Source of the DNA: Durusdinium trenchii
Lineage: Eukaryota > Sar > Dinophyceae > Suessiales > Symbiodiniaceae
Length of the DNA stretch: 64,000 nt
Assembly (NCBI GenBank): GCA_963970005.1
Contig: CAXAMN010022696.1
Span: forward strand, 717,752 to 781,751
Reading direction: 5' to 3'
The notes beneath the pieces are model-generated. The model did no database searches, had not been told where the DNA came from, and worked only from the letters and a program-made list of their open reading frames with translations. Both the position numbers and the translations under genes were made by a program. Positions 1 to 11,885 of this stretch are shown here, in pieces (positions within the stretch are counted from its first letter, which is position 1; each line of letters starts with the position of its first letter).

Positions 1-1805
1 AAGGTGTCGAAAGGTCTGAAAAACATGCGAAAGGTCTGAAAATGGACCGAAATTCGGAAAGACGCTTTGCTGGTCCAATTTCTATTACAAGAAAACGTGT
101 GGTTCTGCCGACTTCACATCTGAGGCCTCAGAGAGTTGCAGCTCCACTGTGAGCCATTAGCACCTGGGATCCAAAGAATCTGTCGACAGCTGGAGGAATT
201 CTGTAAGACAGTTTTTCTTGAAGAATAGCGGCGGTAGCCGGTTGTATGCATGTTTTGAGTCTAAAACATTTGGTGTTTGTAATTATGTGTGCAACATTGA
301 AGCAACTCACTACTCAGTACTGAGAGTCGGGGCGCCTGTGGCCACAGCTTTGGTAAATTCGGGCCCTTTTGGTGAAGAGATGAAGAATCCTCTCCCTATG
401 CTGCTGATAAGAAGGAAGAAATGAACAAGTCATAAAAAGGTCAAACAAAGATGCGCAAGGCCCAGAATGTTATCATCGCTTTGATTTGCAGCTGAGGAGC
501 TGTTGGCCATCTCAAACTTGCAGCTTCACTTGAAATCCTTGGCAGAATCTTGATTTCAATTGGTTGTGGTTGACAACTAGATGTCCAAACCTGTATGGAG
601 TTATGGGCTGTGACACATCCGGGACGAGAAACTCTCAGCCCACAGGCTCAGTTCATGGGCTGAGACAGTGCTCAGCTTCCCCGCCAAGGCCTCCTTCGAT
701 GGCATCACACAAGTTGCTGCAACGAAAGTAAAGCAAACCCACAGGAAACAGGGCTAGTTCAACGAGGAGTGCATCTCAATATTATGGCGAGAACGTGATC
801 GTGTTGGCAAACTACTGGAAATTCCAAACATTTTCCAACCACAGTTCAAAAGGACTCAGGACTGTGTACCATGATGTGTCAGCACCTGGTGAGGGCATTC
901 CATCCCCCCTTCACCGATGAAGAAGCTGCCACAATATTGCTCATTCCCAATCCTCAATCAGTTCCACTGGAGGCAGAGGTGAAACATTGGCCAGTTTGGG
1001 TGTACGTGTTAAATATTTAGGGAATTGTCGCTCCTATAGGCATCCTTTTTTTGTGGAGCTGAACCAGCTGAACTGGTTCTTCCCACAGCTGCTTTGCTAA
1101 GGATGGCTCCATTGATTCGTTGGACTTGAGCTGCTCTCAAAGAATCAATCGCTCCGCTCTCGCACCGTTGCCTCCCAGCAGCATGTGTGTGAAATCGTAG
1201 TGGGCTCCTTGATGACCCCAACTGTGCACAATGCTGAAATGTGCTGAATGTATATTGCTACTACTAGCAATGCACCTGTTACTAGTAGCTTCTTGCTACT
1301 ACAAGTAATGCTCTTAGCTATTGGTCGCTTCTTGCTACTACTAGTAATGAATGTATATTTTAGCATCCCTCCTGCCAGACTTAGACACCCCTTGTGGTTC
1401 ATAATGTCTCCCAGATTAGTGTGCCCCACCGCCCGTGCTTCCAGAGTTTGCTCAGACAAGTGCTTTGTCTAAGGATGGTCTTCATTTTAGAGCATAGCAG
1501 CCGCTCGGCCGACGTTCGAACCGAGACTTAGCAGTGACAAGGACGCTACTAGGGGCTCCTGGCATCGCTACTAGGAGCAATGTTCGCTAGTAGGAGCAAT
1601 GGCCTCCAGCCTAAGAGCGATGGCCCTACTATAGCGGATCTAGGAGCTAGTAAGAGCAATAGTCCTCATGAATCACCAAAAACGGCACTCCATATTATAT
1701 CGCTCATTCTCACTCCACAAATCTTCTCACCCCCAAGAAAGCTTTCATCCCTCCACTGCCATGGTGTCCGGCTGGTCCCAACTTGGGGCCCCTGTTGGTG
1801 CTTTG
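1..1805. other. no gene recognised; repeat-bearing lead-in
   Basis: No convincing coding exon is seen. The first 50 bases hold two copies of CGAAAGGTCTGAAAA. Two CTAGTAG-family clusters lie at 1257-1345 and 1549-1650. The short open frames here (for example 1145-1459 minus and 1248-1472 plus) overlap the repeats on both strands and have no recognisable composition. Confidence 0.5.
1257..1650. repeat. CTAGTAG-family repeat clusters (family definition)
   Basis: These are two of more than fifty clusters in the window. The family is a mosaic of words about 17-22 bp long, each starting TAG and abutting the next through CTAGTAG or, in the other orientation, CTACTAG. Recurrent words are TAGCGATGCCCTTTGCTCC, TAGTAGCTTCTTGCTCC, TAGTAGCGTCCTTGCTCC, TAGCGATGCACTTGTTAC, TAGCGATGGCCTCCAACC and one containing GTAAGGCCAGGAGC. 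Clusters hold from one to more than ten words in varying order. The cluster at 1257-1345 is plus-oriented; 1549-1650 begins reversed and switches orientation. Confidence 0.85.
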
Positions 1806-4800
1806 ACGAGCGAGGTGGCTTGACGAGCGTGGATTTTCGGCAGAACGACTTCGGCCTCGAAGTCGAGCACCTGGTGGATGCCGTGCTCAGCCTGGAGAAG
1901 CGAGGCCTGAAAGGACTGCAACAAACTAGTAGCCATCGCTACCAGTAGCAAGAAGCTACTAGGCTAATTACTAGGGTGGAGGCCATTCAAGGTGAAGGTC
2001 GCTGCGCATTGGAGTGATGTGAAATACTGTATGTGTATAAATGTATGTGTGTGTGTGTTTGCGTGCGCCTGATGCGCGCCAACATATCAATTACTGTAAT
2101 CAATGTGCAAGTTTCGCTTCCGAAGCGTCCGGCTGCTTCGCCGGACAGCCTCGATAGACTGATAAAGCTCCTGCTGCTGTAATGCTTGCTCAAGACTCTG
2201 AGCCATCCTCGACCAATTGTTTGTGTTTCCCCTGAATGGGTGCCAACATGATGGGGCTCGTCATAGACAGGTTGAAAGGAAGAGATAGAATGATACAAGA
2301 AAGTCTCCATGATGTTGTTTCGAGGTGTTCTCGTGTGAGGTTTGCGCTTCTACAATGGCATTCCCCTCCAGGGCACGGCTGAGGTGTTTCTTTGCTGATT
2401 TTCCGTGGGGTGGCCACTTCATTCAACCTGCAAAGCATTGGTTCAATGAATGACAATGAGACTGACAATGAGTAGTTTAGTTGTTGCTTTGCAAAACGCC
2501 GGCGACAGAATTTCCACGGCACTTCCAGACTCTTTTGTGTTGTGTCATGGTGTCGATGGCACGACAGATGCTGGAATCAGAGGAACACTTGTGTGATGAC
2601 CCTTGCCCTAGCTCGTTGCAACATGTGTCAACGTTTGCAAGTGCATTTGCACAAATTTGCATCTGTGCCGAGCTTAGGTTCAGTATGGAAGGGAGACAGG
2701 TGATGCCACATGGTACCTGCGCCCGGGCTCTCAGAAAGTAAGCAAATCCGCCAATGCCTCGAGAAAGAAGACATGATTACATTTACATACATTTACAACT
2801 TATATCTACGGGGTGAACCCAGAGCCTGGTTGGGGAGAGCGGAAAAAGGAGGCGGTCAGGAAGGTAGTGAACATGTATGTTTTGGATTGTTTTGCTGGTT
2901 TTGGTGATGCGAGTGGTGCAAATAATGCTGAAGCATCATTGGCATCACTAAGTGTTCAGGAGACTATTTAAACTGTCTATTTAGGGGTGGGGGGTTTGGA
3001 TAGAACTCAAAGAAGTGCTGAGGAGACTATTTACACCGTATTGCTTGGAGGACAGAAAAGGGGAGAGTGTGCAATGTGCAAGCCCACACTGAGGGAACCC
3101 ATCCAGTTAGAGGACAGAAGCGGCGAGACTGTGCTAATTGCCGGCTTAATCTTTACAACTGCGTCTTGATTCAGGGGAGTCGGAAATTTGTACAAATCGA
3201 AGTCTATCCTATGACAGGCAATGACGGATGGGAGTTGATCTAGGCATTGTGTATATAGGCTCTACCATATCGAGCCTCAATGCGAAACTGCGTCTCTCAA
3301 CCTTTGGTTTTCTCGTCTATCCTATGGCCCTTTTTCAGCTTGAAAACGTCCCTGAACCAAAAGAATAAGGTACCCCCCTCCTACCGCATGGGCTCCATTT
3401 CTATCCAATAATCGCCAACAGTGAATGGGCCTTGATCAAGACCTTGTGTATGAGATATCGGCCCTCAATGCGAGACTTTGTGCCTCTCTGCCTTCTATTT
3501 CACCATGCCGACAGCAGTTGAAGTGCGCCGTCGAACTCACCCCATAACCATGGAGGCTGGCTTTCGTCCCCTCCTTTCTCAGGCTTGCATTCTATTGCTC
3601 GGCAGTGATCAGGTCTTCGCCAGCAGCTTTCTGCCGAGACAAACTGGTCTTCGTCACTTGGACTTGCAACGCTGCGGCTTGGATGCCCGCGCCTTGAGTG
3701 CCCCTCGGCGGTGTTTGGAGTGCCGAGACCTCCGCGCTGAGACCTGATGAGGCGAGTCCCACCTACTAGCGATGGCCTCCAACCTAAGAGTTGACGTCAA
3801 CACAAGTTGACAGTGAGGCCGTTCTGATGACGGTGTTGCAGATCCAAAGTGCTGCTTAGTAGCATATATGGTCATGAGCCTCATGGGACGCGCAAGTGGC
3901 AAGCTGCCTTAGATGGACCATACAGAGGTTGGACCGAGGTTGGACCATACAGAGGTTGGCACTTCTGGCGTTATTTGACGATCTGTGATGCGTCAAATCA
4001 TGTCAGTTTCTATTCTGTTTTTTTTTGGCTTGGAGCAATGGCTTAGGTGACCTTCCTAGATATCTCTGGGCAGCCACTGAAGAAGGCAGGTGAGATCAGA
4101 GAGAGAGATTGGTGAGATGGTGTTTGATGGTGCGTGGAATGACCTTGAAGGAAGCAAAGGAAGAATAAGAAGTTTCCAGGAAGGTTTGAGCCAGCTTGAG
4201 CCAACACAGTTTGGAATTGACCCGGCCTCCTTTGTCCAAGCACAAGCCAAGAGAAAAGCTTGCACCTTTTGTGTTGAGAACCGTTGTGTTACTCGAGCTC
4301 CGGCAGCCAGCCACACTGGTTCAGTGCTTGGAAGGCCGGCATGGAGCACCTGGCATCTTTCCTTCGACAAGATAAGAAGCTTCAAACACTTCGAGCACAG
4401 AACATCCAGACGCCATCCTACTACACAGCGGAGACTTGGAAAATCGTTTCCGAAACACCTGATGAGTCATCTAAGTCGAAGTATGCCAGAGTCATTCATG
4501 TGCAAAGTCATTCATCAGACTGAAGATTCAAGTACTCGTAGCTGGGTGAGGCTGAACAAGTCGCATTCAGCCGCATTTTTTTGGGGAATGCGGATCATCC
4601 CATCATGCACTCGCAGATGCTTTGGACTTGCATGGAATGTACGAGTGCTCATTCAACTACATCATGTTACATATAATAGAGCGTTTAAAGACTCAGTGAC
4701 TGTAAATGTATGTAAATGTTGTTTCATGTTTTTGTTCTCATTTGTTCTCCACAGGTGTGCCACATGCTTTCCGCCCAGTGCGGTGTCGGTGCTGAGGAGA

Positions 4801-5534
4801 TGCTCGACTTCACCAAGGCCATGGAGGTGAATAGTGCCATGCCTTGTGTCAGAGGATGTCGTAGGATGTCATGGGCGTGTAGTCTTCAGTCAGCTAAGAC
4901 CAAGAGGTGGAAGAATCAGCAGGGCCATGCAGTTCCTGGCGTTGCGCCATTCAGCATGACCTCCTTCGCAAGACATGTCCTCACACCAGCGAAGAAACAG
5001 AAAATACCTGCTCCCAAACGCAACGTAGGAGTCGACATTCGCCCTGCCAAGACCCCTTGACATACATCAGGTATCGAACAATAATATCACGATATGACAA
5101 GGTTCAAGTCGACAGAACAAACAGCGCAATCAAAAAGATATATACTGTATCCTTACTTGTTGAAATCATAGGGTGTTCATCTCATGGTCAAGTTGTGCAA
5201 GCACATATGTATGGCAAACCTTTGTCACCTTTGTCCCATGTCAAAAGGCAACAACATTGGAACTGCTCAGAGGAGCATTCGTGAGCAACTAGTAACAAGG
5301 GCATTACTACCAGTAACAAGAAGCTACTAGGAACAAGTGCATCGCTACTAGTAACAAGTGCCTTACTATCAGTAACAAGAATGCTACTAGTAGCTCCTGG
5401 CGCTACTAGGAACAAGCTGGACCCGGCTGGACCGATCTATCTGACAGGGGCAGCCGGCAGGCCATGACTTTTTCCTTTGAGACTCTCACCCTCTTGAACA
5501 TCCGACAAACTAAGCTTCAAAGCGACTCACCACT

Positions 5535-5568
<34 letters not shown>

Positions 5569-6432
5569 CTGTTATCTATCTATATTAATATCGATACTTC
5601 GGAAAAAAGAGCGTCAATGTACCACGAACACACTGTATTGCAAGTTCGGGTTGTGCAGTTCGAGGATGAGGATCGGCTTTCTGTAAAAAAGTCCTGCTCC
5701 TCATTAGAATCCGCGACATAGGAGTCGTTGACACTTGCTAGCACCATCAATCAAAAGAAGCAAGATGTCCCACCTGTCATGGTCAGAGTTTTTTCTCAAA
5801 CTCTTCTGCACTCTGCTGGCTCCTATGGCAGGACTCATCTATGGTTTAATGGGGATCTCAGGGTCTCGGTCTAAGGAGTTGCAACGAATGTTGCAAAGAC
5901 ATGCTATTTTAGTACGCCTTGGCAATGCAAGTTCTTGAAGCCCCACCTCAAGAAACGTGTTCATGAACACGGAACCTTGATGATACGATATAGGACGTGG
6001 AGTAGGATGCGGTAGGAAGCCTTTCTGGCGAAGGGGAAGCCCTTTTGGTGCCCCCGTGCGATATGTTGAGATCCCTTGATGCAATCCCAAGCGAAAGAAG
6101 GCGTTCTCTGAGAGGCGCGGAACCCGTCCACCTCTTGGTGACACTCACGAGGCAAGTTGGAATGCCGGGTGCTGCAAGGCAACTGAACAAGAATCAGCAC
6201 ACAGGAACCGATTAAAGTATAAGCATCTATAAGCAATGCTGGGGTTGTTTGGTGGCAAAACATGGGAAAGGGATTGTTTGTCGTTTACGTCGATGAAGAC
6301 TTGGGAAGTTTCCGAGGCACCTTGGCCACTTTGGACTTGCGTGGCAACTCGCTGCACTCCGGCATCGTTTCGCGCCTGCAGCGAACCATGGAGGAGAAGC
6401 GTTACTGGGACCAGTTCAGTGGGCTTCGGTGA
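1806..6432 (+). CDS. candidate multi-exon leucine-rich-repeat protein gene (partial)
   Basis: Several plus-strand exons encode ribonuclease-inhibitor-type leucine-rich repeats. Roughly 1806-1925 reads LTSVDFRQNDFG followed by a helix. 3613-3748 follows a CAG acceptor and reads LRHLDLQRCGLDARAL. About 4325-4490 contains KLQTLRAQNI. 6317-6432 reads ATLDLRGNSLHSG and ends FSGLR-stop (TGA 6430-6432). Two phase-0 exons lie between them: 4755-4826 (CAG acceptor, GAG|GTGA donor, 24 codons) and 4890-5060 (CAG acceptor, basic Pro/Lys-rich C-terminal-like end, TGA at 5060). The latter stop may mean two genes, or a donor at AAC|GTAGGA about 5027. LRR proteins are generally protein-binding scaffolds; no catalytic domain is visible. 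Exon joins between LRR pieces were not resolved, and the N-terminus was not found. Confidence 0.45.
1925..1985 (-). repeat. CTAGTAG-family cluster
   Basis: It directly follows the first LRR exon and carries reversed words (AGCAAGAAGCTACTAG), so it lies in the presumed first intron. Confidence 0.7.
5284..5420 (-). repeat. CTAGTAG-family cluster, reversed orientation
   Basis: About seven words with the ACTAGTAACAAGTGC variant. It is followed by a CTGGAC/CCGGCTGGACC short tandem and then by a TC/TATC microsatellite at about 5531-5582. Confidence 0.8.
5531..5582. repeat. TC/TATC microsatellite
   Basis: A CT dinucleotide run passes directly into a TATC tetranucleotide run, interrupted once by GT. 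Confidence 0.9.
5756..5938 (+). CDS. possible small membrane-type exon, unrecognised
   Basis: An open frame from 5735 contains an ATG at 5765 and a hydrophobic stretch with the core FFLKLFCTLLAPMAGLIYGL that could span a membrane. It lies between LRR-type exons and has no clear splice support. A second frame is also open here, so this may be non-coding intron sequence. Confidence 0.2.
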   Translation, partial: RSKMSHLSWSEFFLKLFCTLLAPMAGLIYGLMGISGSRSKELQRMLQRHAILVRLGNASS

Positions 6433-8283
6433 TGTGTCACCTTTGGCCTCTAAAGAACCTGAGGGTTGAGAAGACCAATGAAAAACGAAAGCTAAAGGAA
6501 ACTGTAAAGTTCTTCAAGCAGCCCAGGCATCACATGTGCATTGTTTGAGTTGTTTCAATAGAGGGGTGTACGCCAACAGGCTTACCGAGAGACCAGAGAC
6601 CGTCCATGGCATCCCATTGGCTTCATTCTTGCTCCTAGTAGCGTCTTTGTTCCTAGTAGCGGTGCCAGGAGCCCGTAGTAGCGTTCTTGCTCCTGATAGT
6701 AAGGCCAGGAGCCGCTAGTAGCTTCTTGTTCCTAGTGGCGATGCCCTTCTGAGGCAGTGTGGTCCCTTTGCCATTTGACGCCAAGATTTGCTTTTTGCTG
6801 TGCAATCGCCGCTTGCCGTACCATCTGCAGCTACCCGAGGTAGCGCAGGCTCAAGGGTGGAAGAGATGTTTTTAAGAGTCCTTCCCATGGTCGAAACCGC
6901 TCCATAGATGTGATTGTATATAGCTTCCTGGTTTTCGCTGTGTGCCTTTGATGCTGTGATTTCAGCCACATTCAGTCTTTTGAAAAGGCATGGCTTTGCA
7001 TTCGTCACGTCACTGTAATGCATGGAAGCATCGCACTGTCTCTTTTTTTCTTCAGACCTTTCCCTCTCCCATTCTGTTGCTGGCTTTTGCCAAGTGTTCC
7101 TCTTCTACTCCGAAGCAGTGCAGGTTTATGAGGTGAGCCGGCTCTTCACGGGCGGCGCCTATTCGCCACTCTTCATGCAGCAGCCCTAGTTGACAAAAAG
7201 GCGAGCGACGAAGGGAGACTCGAAGGGGGAACTACTAGCGATGGCCTCCAACCTACCCCGAAGAAAAACACGAAGGGAGACCCACCCAGTCGGATGCTAC
7301 TGGAGGCCCTCTTCGGAGGGTGCTCCGTTCCAGGCACAGGAAAGCCATCATCCTGGCCCGGCCGAGTCGTTATTTTTGAATTTTCTGTATTTTTTGGTTA
7401 CCTCTGGGGCTCTATCCGAAGCTTCCCTTCGGGCAGTTAGCAGAAAGATTTACAGAGTCACAATATATGAGGTTTCGAGAGAAGGTCTTTTGCCATGTTT
7501 TGCATATAGCTGTGAAAGAAGGCAGTCTTGCATGTCAGTGCTTGACGTGATGTGGAGAGTTATATAAAGTTTTCGGGTTCCTGCCATCTCTAGTAGCTTG
7601 GAGGTCATCGCTTCTAAGTTGGAGGCCATCGCCATTAGAAACACAGAAGCACGAAAAGGCAGAAAGGTCTAATACAGTCAGTTTGCTAGCAAGTTGGAGG
7701 CCATTGCTAGTAGGTTGGAGGCCATTGCTCTTTGGACAAGGCAGGAAGGTCTACTATAGTTTGCTATCTCGGCTTCCTGAGGATCTTCCAGTTCTGTGGG
7801 CAGCCCCGGACGCTTCTGCTGGATGAGGTGCAGGATGAGCCAATGGAGCCTGCAGGCCCGGCTGCGCCTACTGAATTCTGGTGGAGATTTCAGCAGATAT
7901 CAGTGGAATGTGTACTCTAAAGAAGTAAATCACAGTGAAATCTCCTTGCGAGGCGGATTTTCTTGCTTTTTGTGTCATTCCTTTGGGTGCCCCTCCTGCG
8001 AGTAAATCCTATAGTGTTTGGTTCGGACTGGCCTACTATTCTCGCTCGAAACTGGGTTCAAATGACGAAACCTGTTTGAATCAATACCATTTTGTCGTTT
8101 TGAACGCAGTGGCGATTCAATCCACCCTGCAGACACTGCCTGGCGGCCATGGAATCGGTTGCACATCGACCATCAGAACATGGGTCCCACTGTCGCTTTC
8201 ACGGTGGGCCAGGCTGGGAGGCTTCACAGCATGTTTCTCCAACTGGTTTCTCAGATTAGAAGGACAGAAAGGTGTTTGCTAGG
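6433..8283. other. no confident gene; repeats
   Basis: A six-word CTAGTAG cluster occupies 6626-6745 and a second, using the TTGGAGGCCAT word, lies at 7592-7735. The latter is interleaved with two near copies of GGTCTAXTATAGT-like sequence (7666-7685 and 7747-7765). The open frame at about 7750-7917 has a plausible composition but no recognised domain or clear splice sites. Confidence 0.5.
6626..6745 (+). repeat. CTAGTAG-family cluster
   Basis: Words occur in the order GTCTTTG, GGTGCCAGGAG, GTTCTTG, GTAAGGCCAGGAG, TTCTTG, GATGCCC. No flanking duplication was found. Confidence 0.85.
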
Positions 8284-8735
8284 CCATGGCTAGTAGGTTG
8301 GATGCCATTGCTAGTAGTTGAGGCCATTGCTAGTAGGTTGGAGGCCATCGCTAGTACGTTGGAGGCCATTCCTAGTAGGTTGGAGGCCATCGCTAGTAGG
8401 TTGGAGGCCATTCCTAGTAGGTTGGACCATTGCTAGTAGATTGGAGGCCATTGCTAGTAGGTTGGAGGCCATTGCTAGTAGATTGGAGGCCATCGCTGGT
8501 AGGTTGGAGGCCATTGCTAGTAGGTTGGAGGCCATTGCTAGTAGGTTGGAGGCCATGGCTAGTAGGTTGGAGGCCATTCCTAGTAGGTTGGAGGCCATGG
8601 CTAGTAGGAGGCCATGGCTAGTAGGTTGGAGGCCATCGCTAGTAGGTTCATCGCTTTTAGGTTGGAGGCCATCGCTGTTAAGTTGGAGTCCATCGCTATT
8701 AGGTTGGAGGCCATCGCTAGTAATTAGGTTGGGGG
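8284..8735. repeat. 21-bp tandem array of the TTGGAGGCCAT word
   Basis: About twenty head-to-tail copies with consensus GCTAGTAGGTTGGAGGCCAT plus T or C. They vary by point changes, occasional loss of a half unit (8312-8318, 8427, 8605-8613) and drift at the distal end. Because 21 bp is seven codons, every copy keeps frame, so long heptapeptide ORFs appear on both strands (8318-8749 plus; 8311-8799 minus). These are artefacts of the repeat, not genes. The unit is the reverse complement of the TAGCGATGGCCTCCAACC word found dispersed elsewhere. Confidence 0.9.
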
Positions 8736-9510
8736 CCATTGCTATTTGATCTAAAGAACAAGCGGCTTTTCGGATTTGGATCTTCGTCGCTTTTGTCAAT
8801 CCAGGTCCGGCGAGGACGCAGGGCCCCTAGCTGGGTGAGGGATGAGGCTATGATTCTGAGCCTTAGACGATGCACGACGATGAAGGTGTTGCACGTTTCA
8901 GAGCGCTCATCGCTCCATTAAGCTGTTTCGAACGAGATCACGAGATGCCAGGATTTGGGAGGAGATGCCCCTTTAATTTGAGAGATTTGCTGAAAGGAGT
9001 TCTCGGGGGGTCCGTGGTATTCCTGACAGGATTTTACAAACACTGAAGAAACTCAATGAAGTTCAGGGAGGAGCCTTCTATGCAGAAACGATTGATTGAC
9101 GCAACTGTTTTTTGCTCCAAAACTTTTAGCTAGTCAAACACTAAGAACTCTCCAAGATGAGAAATTCCTTTGAGGGAAATGACACGATCACTTCACGATC
9201 ATGCGTTTGGCTGATTCACCTTTCCTTTCTGACCGGTGTGGGCACATTTGTTCAACCATCGAGATGCTGGGCAACAAAGTGGAAGCAGCTGGCCAATGTC
9301 CACAAAAACCACAGAAACCAAACGTAAATCAATGGGCTAAGAGAGCCTGGTACTATATATTTGAGAAGCAAATTCATTAGAAAGGCTACACGTTGAAGAT
9401 GCAAGAGTTCAATCCAAATGTTTTCGATCTTCTGTGTATAGGTGTGATTGTCACATTGATTCAGTTTTTGGGGCAGACCTTGAGTATCCTTGAGTTCCCT
9501 GTCGCCCAGC
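8736..9510. other. no gene recognised
   Basis: This is the stretch between the tandem array and the J-domain gene start. Open frames are short and undistinguished. A minus frame at 9252-9527 runs across the J-gene start and looks like a shadow. Promoter elements cannot be named: dinoflagellate promoters generally lack an obvious TATA box, and none is claimed. Confidence 0.4.
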
Positions 9511-11885
9511 ATGGCAGCTATGGCCACTTCCTTCTATTGTGTGCTTGACGTGAAGACAGATGCCACCACTGATGAGATAAAACTCGCATTCAAGCGACGC
9601 GCTTTGCAGGTTCATCCGGACAAAGGCGAGATCCATTACCCCATCAGATTGTTCAATCTCCTCTAACTAATAGCTTCTTGCTCCTAGTAGTAAGGCCAGG
9701 AGCTACTAGTAGCGTCCTTGCTTCTAGTAGCGATGCCAGGAGCTCCTAGTAGTTTCTTGATACTAATGGCGATGGCCTCCAACTAGCATCTTGTGGCATT
9801 TTGTAGCTTATTAGATGTTCGATCAGAGTGAGAGTGGTGTTGTCGGGATCACTGGCTTGATGCGGTTTGACGTGGAGTTGGCCTACTCTCCAAGCGTAGG
9901 CTCTCTTTGGACATACCTGGTCCCGCACATTTGATATCCTTTTAATAAGAACTAATTCGAATGTGATCCGTGAAAGACGTTTCTGTTTTTATCGAATGTG
10001 GTTCAGACCACCATGTTTCGATATGCAGGTGGAAGCAAAGAAGCATTTCATTCAGTCTACCAAGCCTTTGAGACTTTGGCTGACCCAGATGCCCGCAAAC
10101 GATATGACAACCAGCTTCCTACACCCAAGTTGCCAAAGCAGAAGAGGCGGCATGCAAAAAAGGATGCCAAGACTACGGAGGCTGAGCATTCTAGGCCTCA
10201 GCGCAAGCATTCTGCAAGTCAGAAGTCAGACAATATGCAGTCTGCACCAAGCTACTCGCATGACAAACTGCTAGTGAAGCTCTATCGGCTTTTGAAAGGA
10301 CTACCCCAAGAGGTTCGCAACATGCTCATCCAGAAGGAATTCTCGCAGAAGCAGCGTGTGCTTCTGGAGAAGTGGATTGTGCTTCAGCGTGCCGCCGACG
10401 CAGAGACACACGAGACACCAGTTTCCGAGCCTGCTTCAACTGGTCCATTGCAGGCTTCAGAGCCTATCTTTTGCAAGAAAAGCTCGGCATCTTTGACAGA
10501 CACACCGTGTGATGTCACATCAGATGGCGCATCCAAAAGCTTGAGCTTGATTTCAGCAGCACCATACCCGAAGACTTTTCGCAAAAAGAAGAAGAGAGTT
10601 GACATGAGGGGTATTCTGTCTGGGCGACGTACTTCTGAGGCGAATCGCGTCTACAGAGCCAATGTGAGTATTGACAACATTGCCATATATACTCGTGAGT
10701 GCGATTTGCCAACAGCTGTCGAGTTCTTAGTAATCCTTACATCTTTCAAGCAGAATATGCAGGGTGCCTCACAGGATGCTGACACCACTTTCGAGACACT
10801 TTTCCGAGACACGCTGCAGTCAGCATTTGTCGAGCATGGAAGGCAGGGTGTGGGAATAAATGGGCAGCATGCAATCAGGAACCTTGTTCCTTCCAATGTA
10901 TTATAGCAAATTCACGGAACTTGTTGGTTTTTCTTTATGGAGCATTCAAGTGCTACTTGTAGGAGTCTTGAACCCCAAAACCAGCGCCTCTCGACTTCTG
11001 TTGGGTATTTTGCAGATTGTCAATGGTCAATGTTTGGCTAAGTCGAGGGTCATGCCATGTTGCACGCGGCATCAATTTTCAAGCATGTGCAGCGTAGCGG
11101 TTGTTGATTCAACTGATGGTATCAAAAAGCAAAACTAGTAGAGCCATGAGGCCCACCCTGGCAGGAGCTATGAAGATTTGAGTCCTCGATTTATAGTTCG
11201 TCCCAAATTTGGTTTCTTTTTGGGATCAGGGAACTCTGTCACGTCCCCCACCGTCCGCTCAATTGAAGAGCTGGCGAAGATGCGCAGATGCATGAATCCC
11301 TTTCGCGAATGTGTGAGGCTGTATGTCAGTCGAGGACCAGGGAGCATGGTTTGGCGTTATGGTCCTGTGGAGCTTGAAAATCTGTGGGATGGTATTCAGA
11401 ATGCTGTCAAGGAGATGTGGGAAGGCACAGGGCAAGGTCGCAGCATGCTTCCATTGCGTAGGATGCGAGCACTGTACAACTCACATGCAGCTGTGCGGAA
11501 TAGACATTTGCAGTACTGGGAGCGGCAGCACATGTGCATGCATGATTTGAATAGGCACAGGGCAGCTCGATTCAGTGTTCGTACACGTCATCCCCTACAT
11601 GCAGTTCACACGGTGTGTTTGGTGCGAGCACTACTTCTCCGATGGACAAAGACTTTGAAGAGACAGGAACGGGTGGCGGAGATCCTTCAACGAAGATTGA
11701 TGCGGCAGTGCAAAAAAAAGCTGGCGGAACGCCGGCACTTGGAACTTGCGAGGCGAAAACGTGCTAGGGAGGAGCAGCAGGCTGAACGCTTCAGAAGGCA
11801 AGCTCTTCGCAAACGGATGATGTCTGAAGTCACCATGGATGACATTCTGGGTAGCTTGGATTTGTTGAGAGATTTGGTTAATTGA
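9511..11885 (+). CDS. J-domain (DnaJ/Hsp40-type) protein, three exons
   Basis: Model: exon 1 9511-9625, exon 2 10029-10866, exon 3 11165-11885; phases agree and give 557 aa. The J domain occupies about residues 6-67. Exon 1 ends inside the HPDKGG motif, whose His-Pro-Asp triad is intact and which stimulates Hsp70 ATPase in this family. Exon 2 resumes with the helix leading to ETLADPDARKRYD. There is no Gly/Phe region or zinc-finger domain, so it is a type III (DNAJC-like) protein. A lysine/serine-rich linker follows. The C-terminus is a strongly Arg/Lys/Glu-rich likely coiled coil (about residues 490-540), ending in DILGSLDLLRDLVN. Both introns are GC-AG; intron 1 contains a CTAGTAG cluster. 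The start was chosen at the ATG at 9511, with a second Met at codon 4. It is probably a cytosolic or nuclear co-chaperone; no signal peptide is seen. Confidence 0.75.
9667..9786 (+). repeat. CTAGTAG-family cluster inside J-gene intron 1
   Basis: Six words, ending with the GATGGCCTCCAAC word. It lies wholly within the 403-bp GC-AG intron (9626-10028). No clear flanking duplication. Confidence 0.85.

Noticed and set aside
8284..8735. CRISPR-like array of regular short repeats
   Set aside because: The 21-bp units are contiguous with no unique spacers, and the window is eukaryotic.
8311..8799. Heptapeptide-repeat proteins on both strands
   Set aside because: They are the forced consequence of a 21-bp tandem unit; both strands are equally open.
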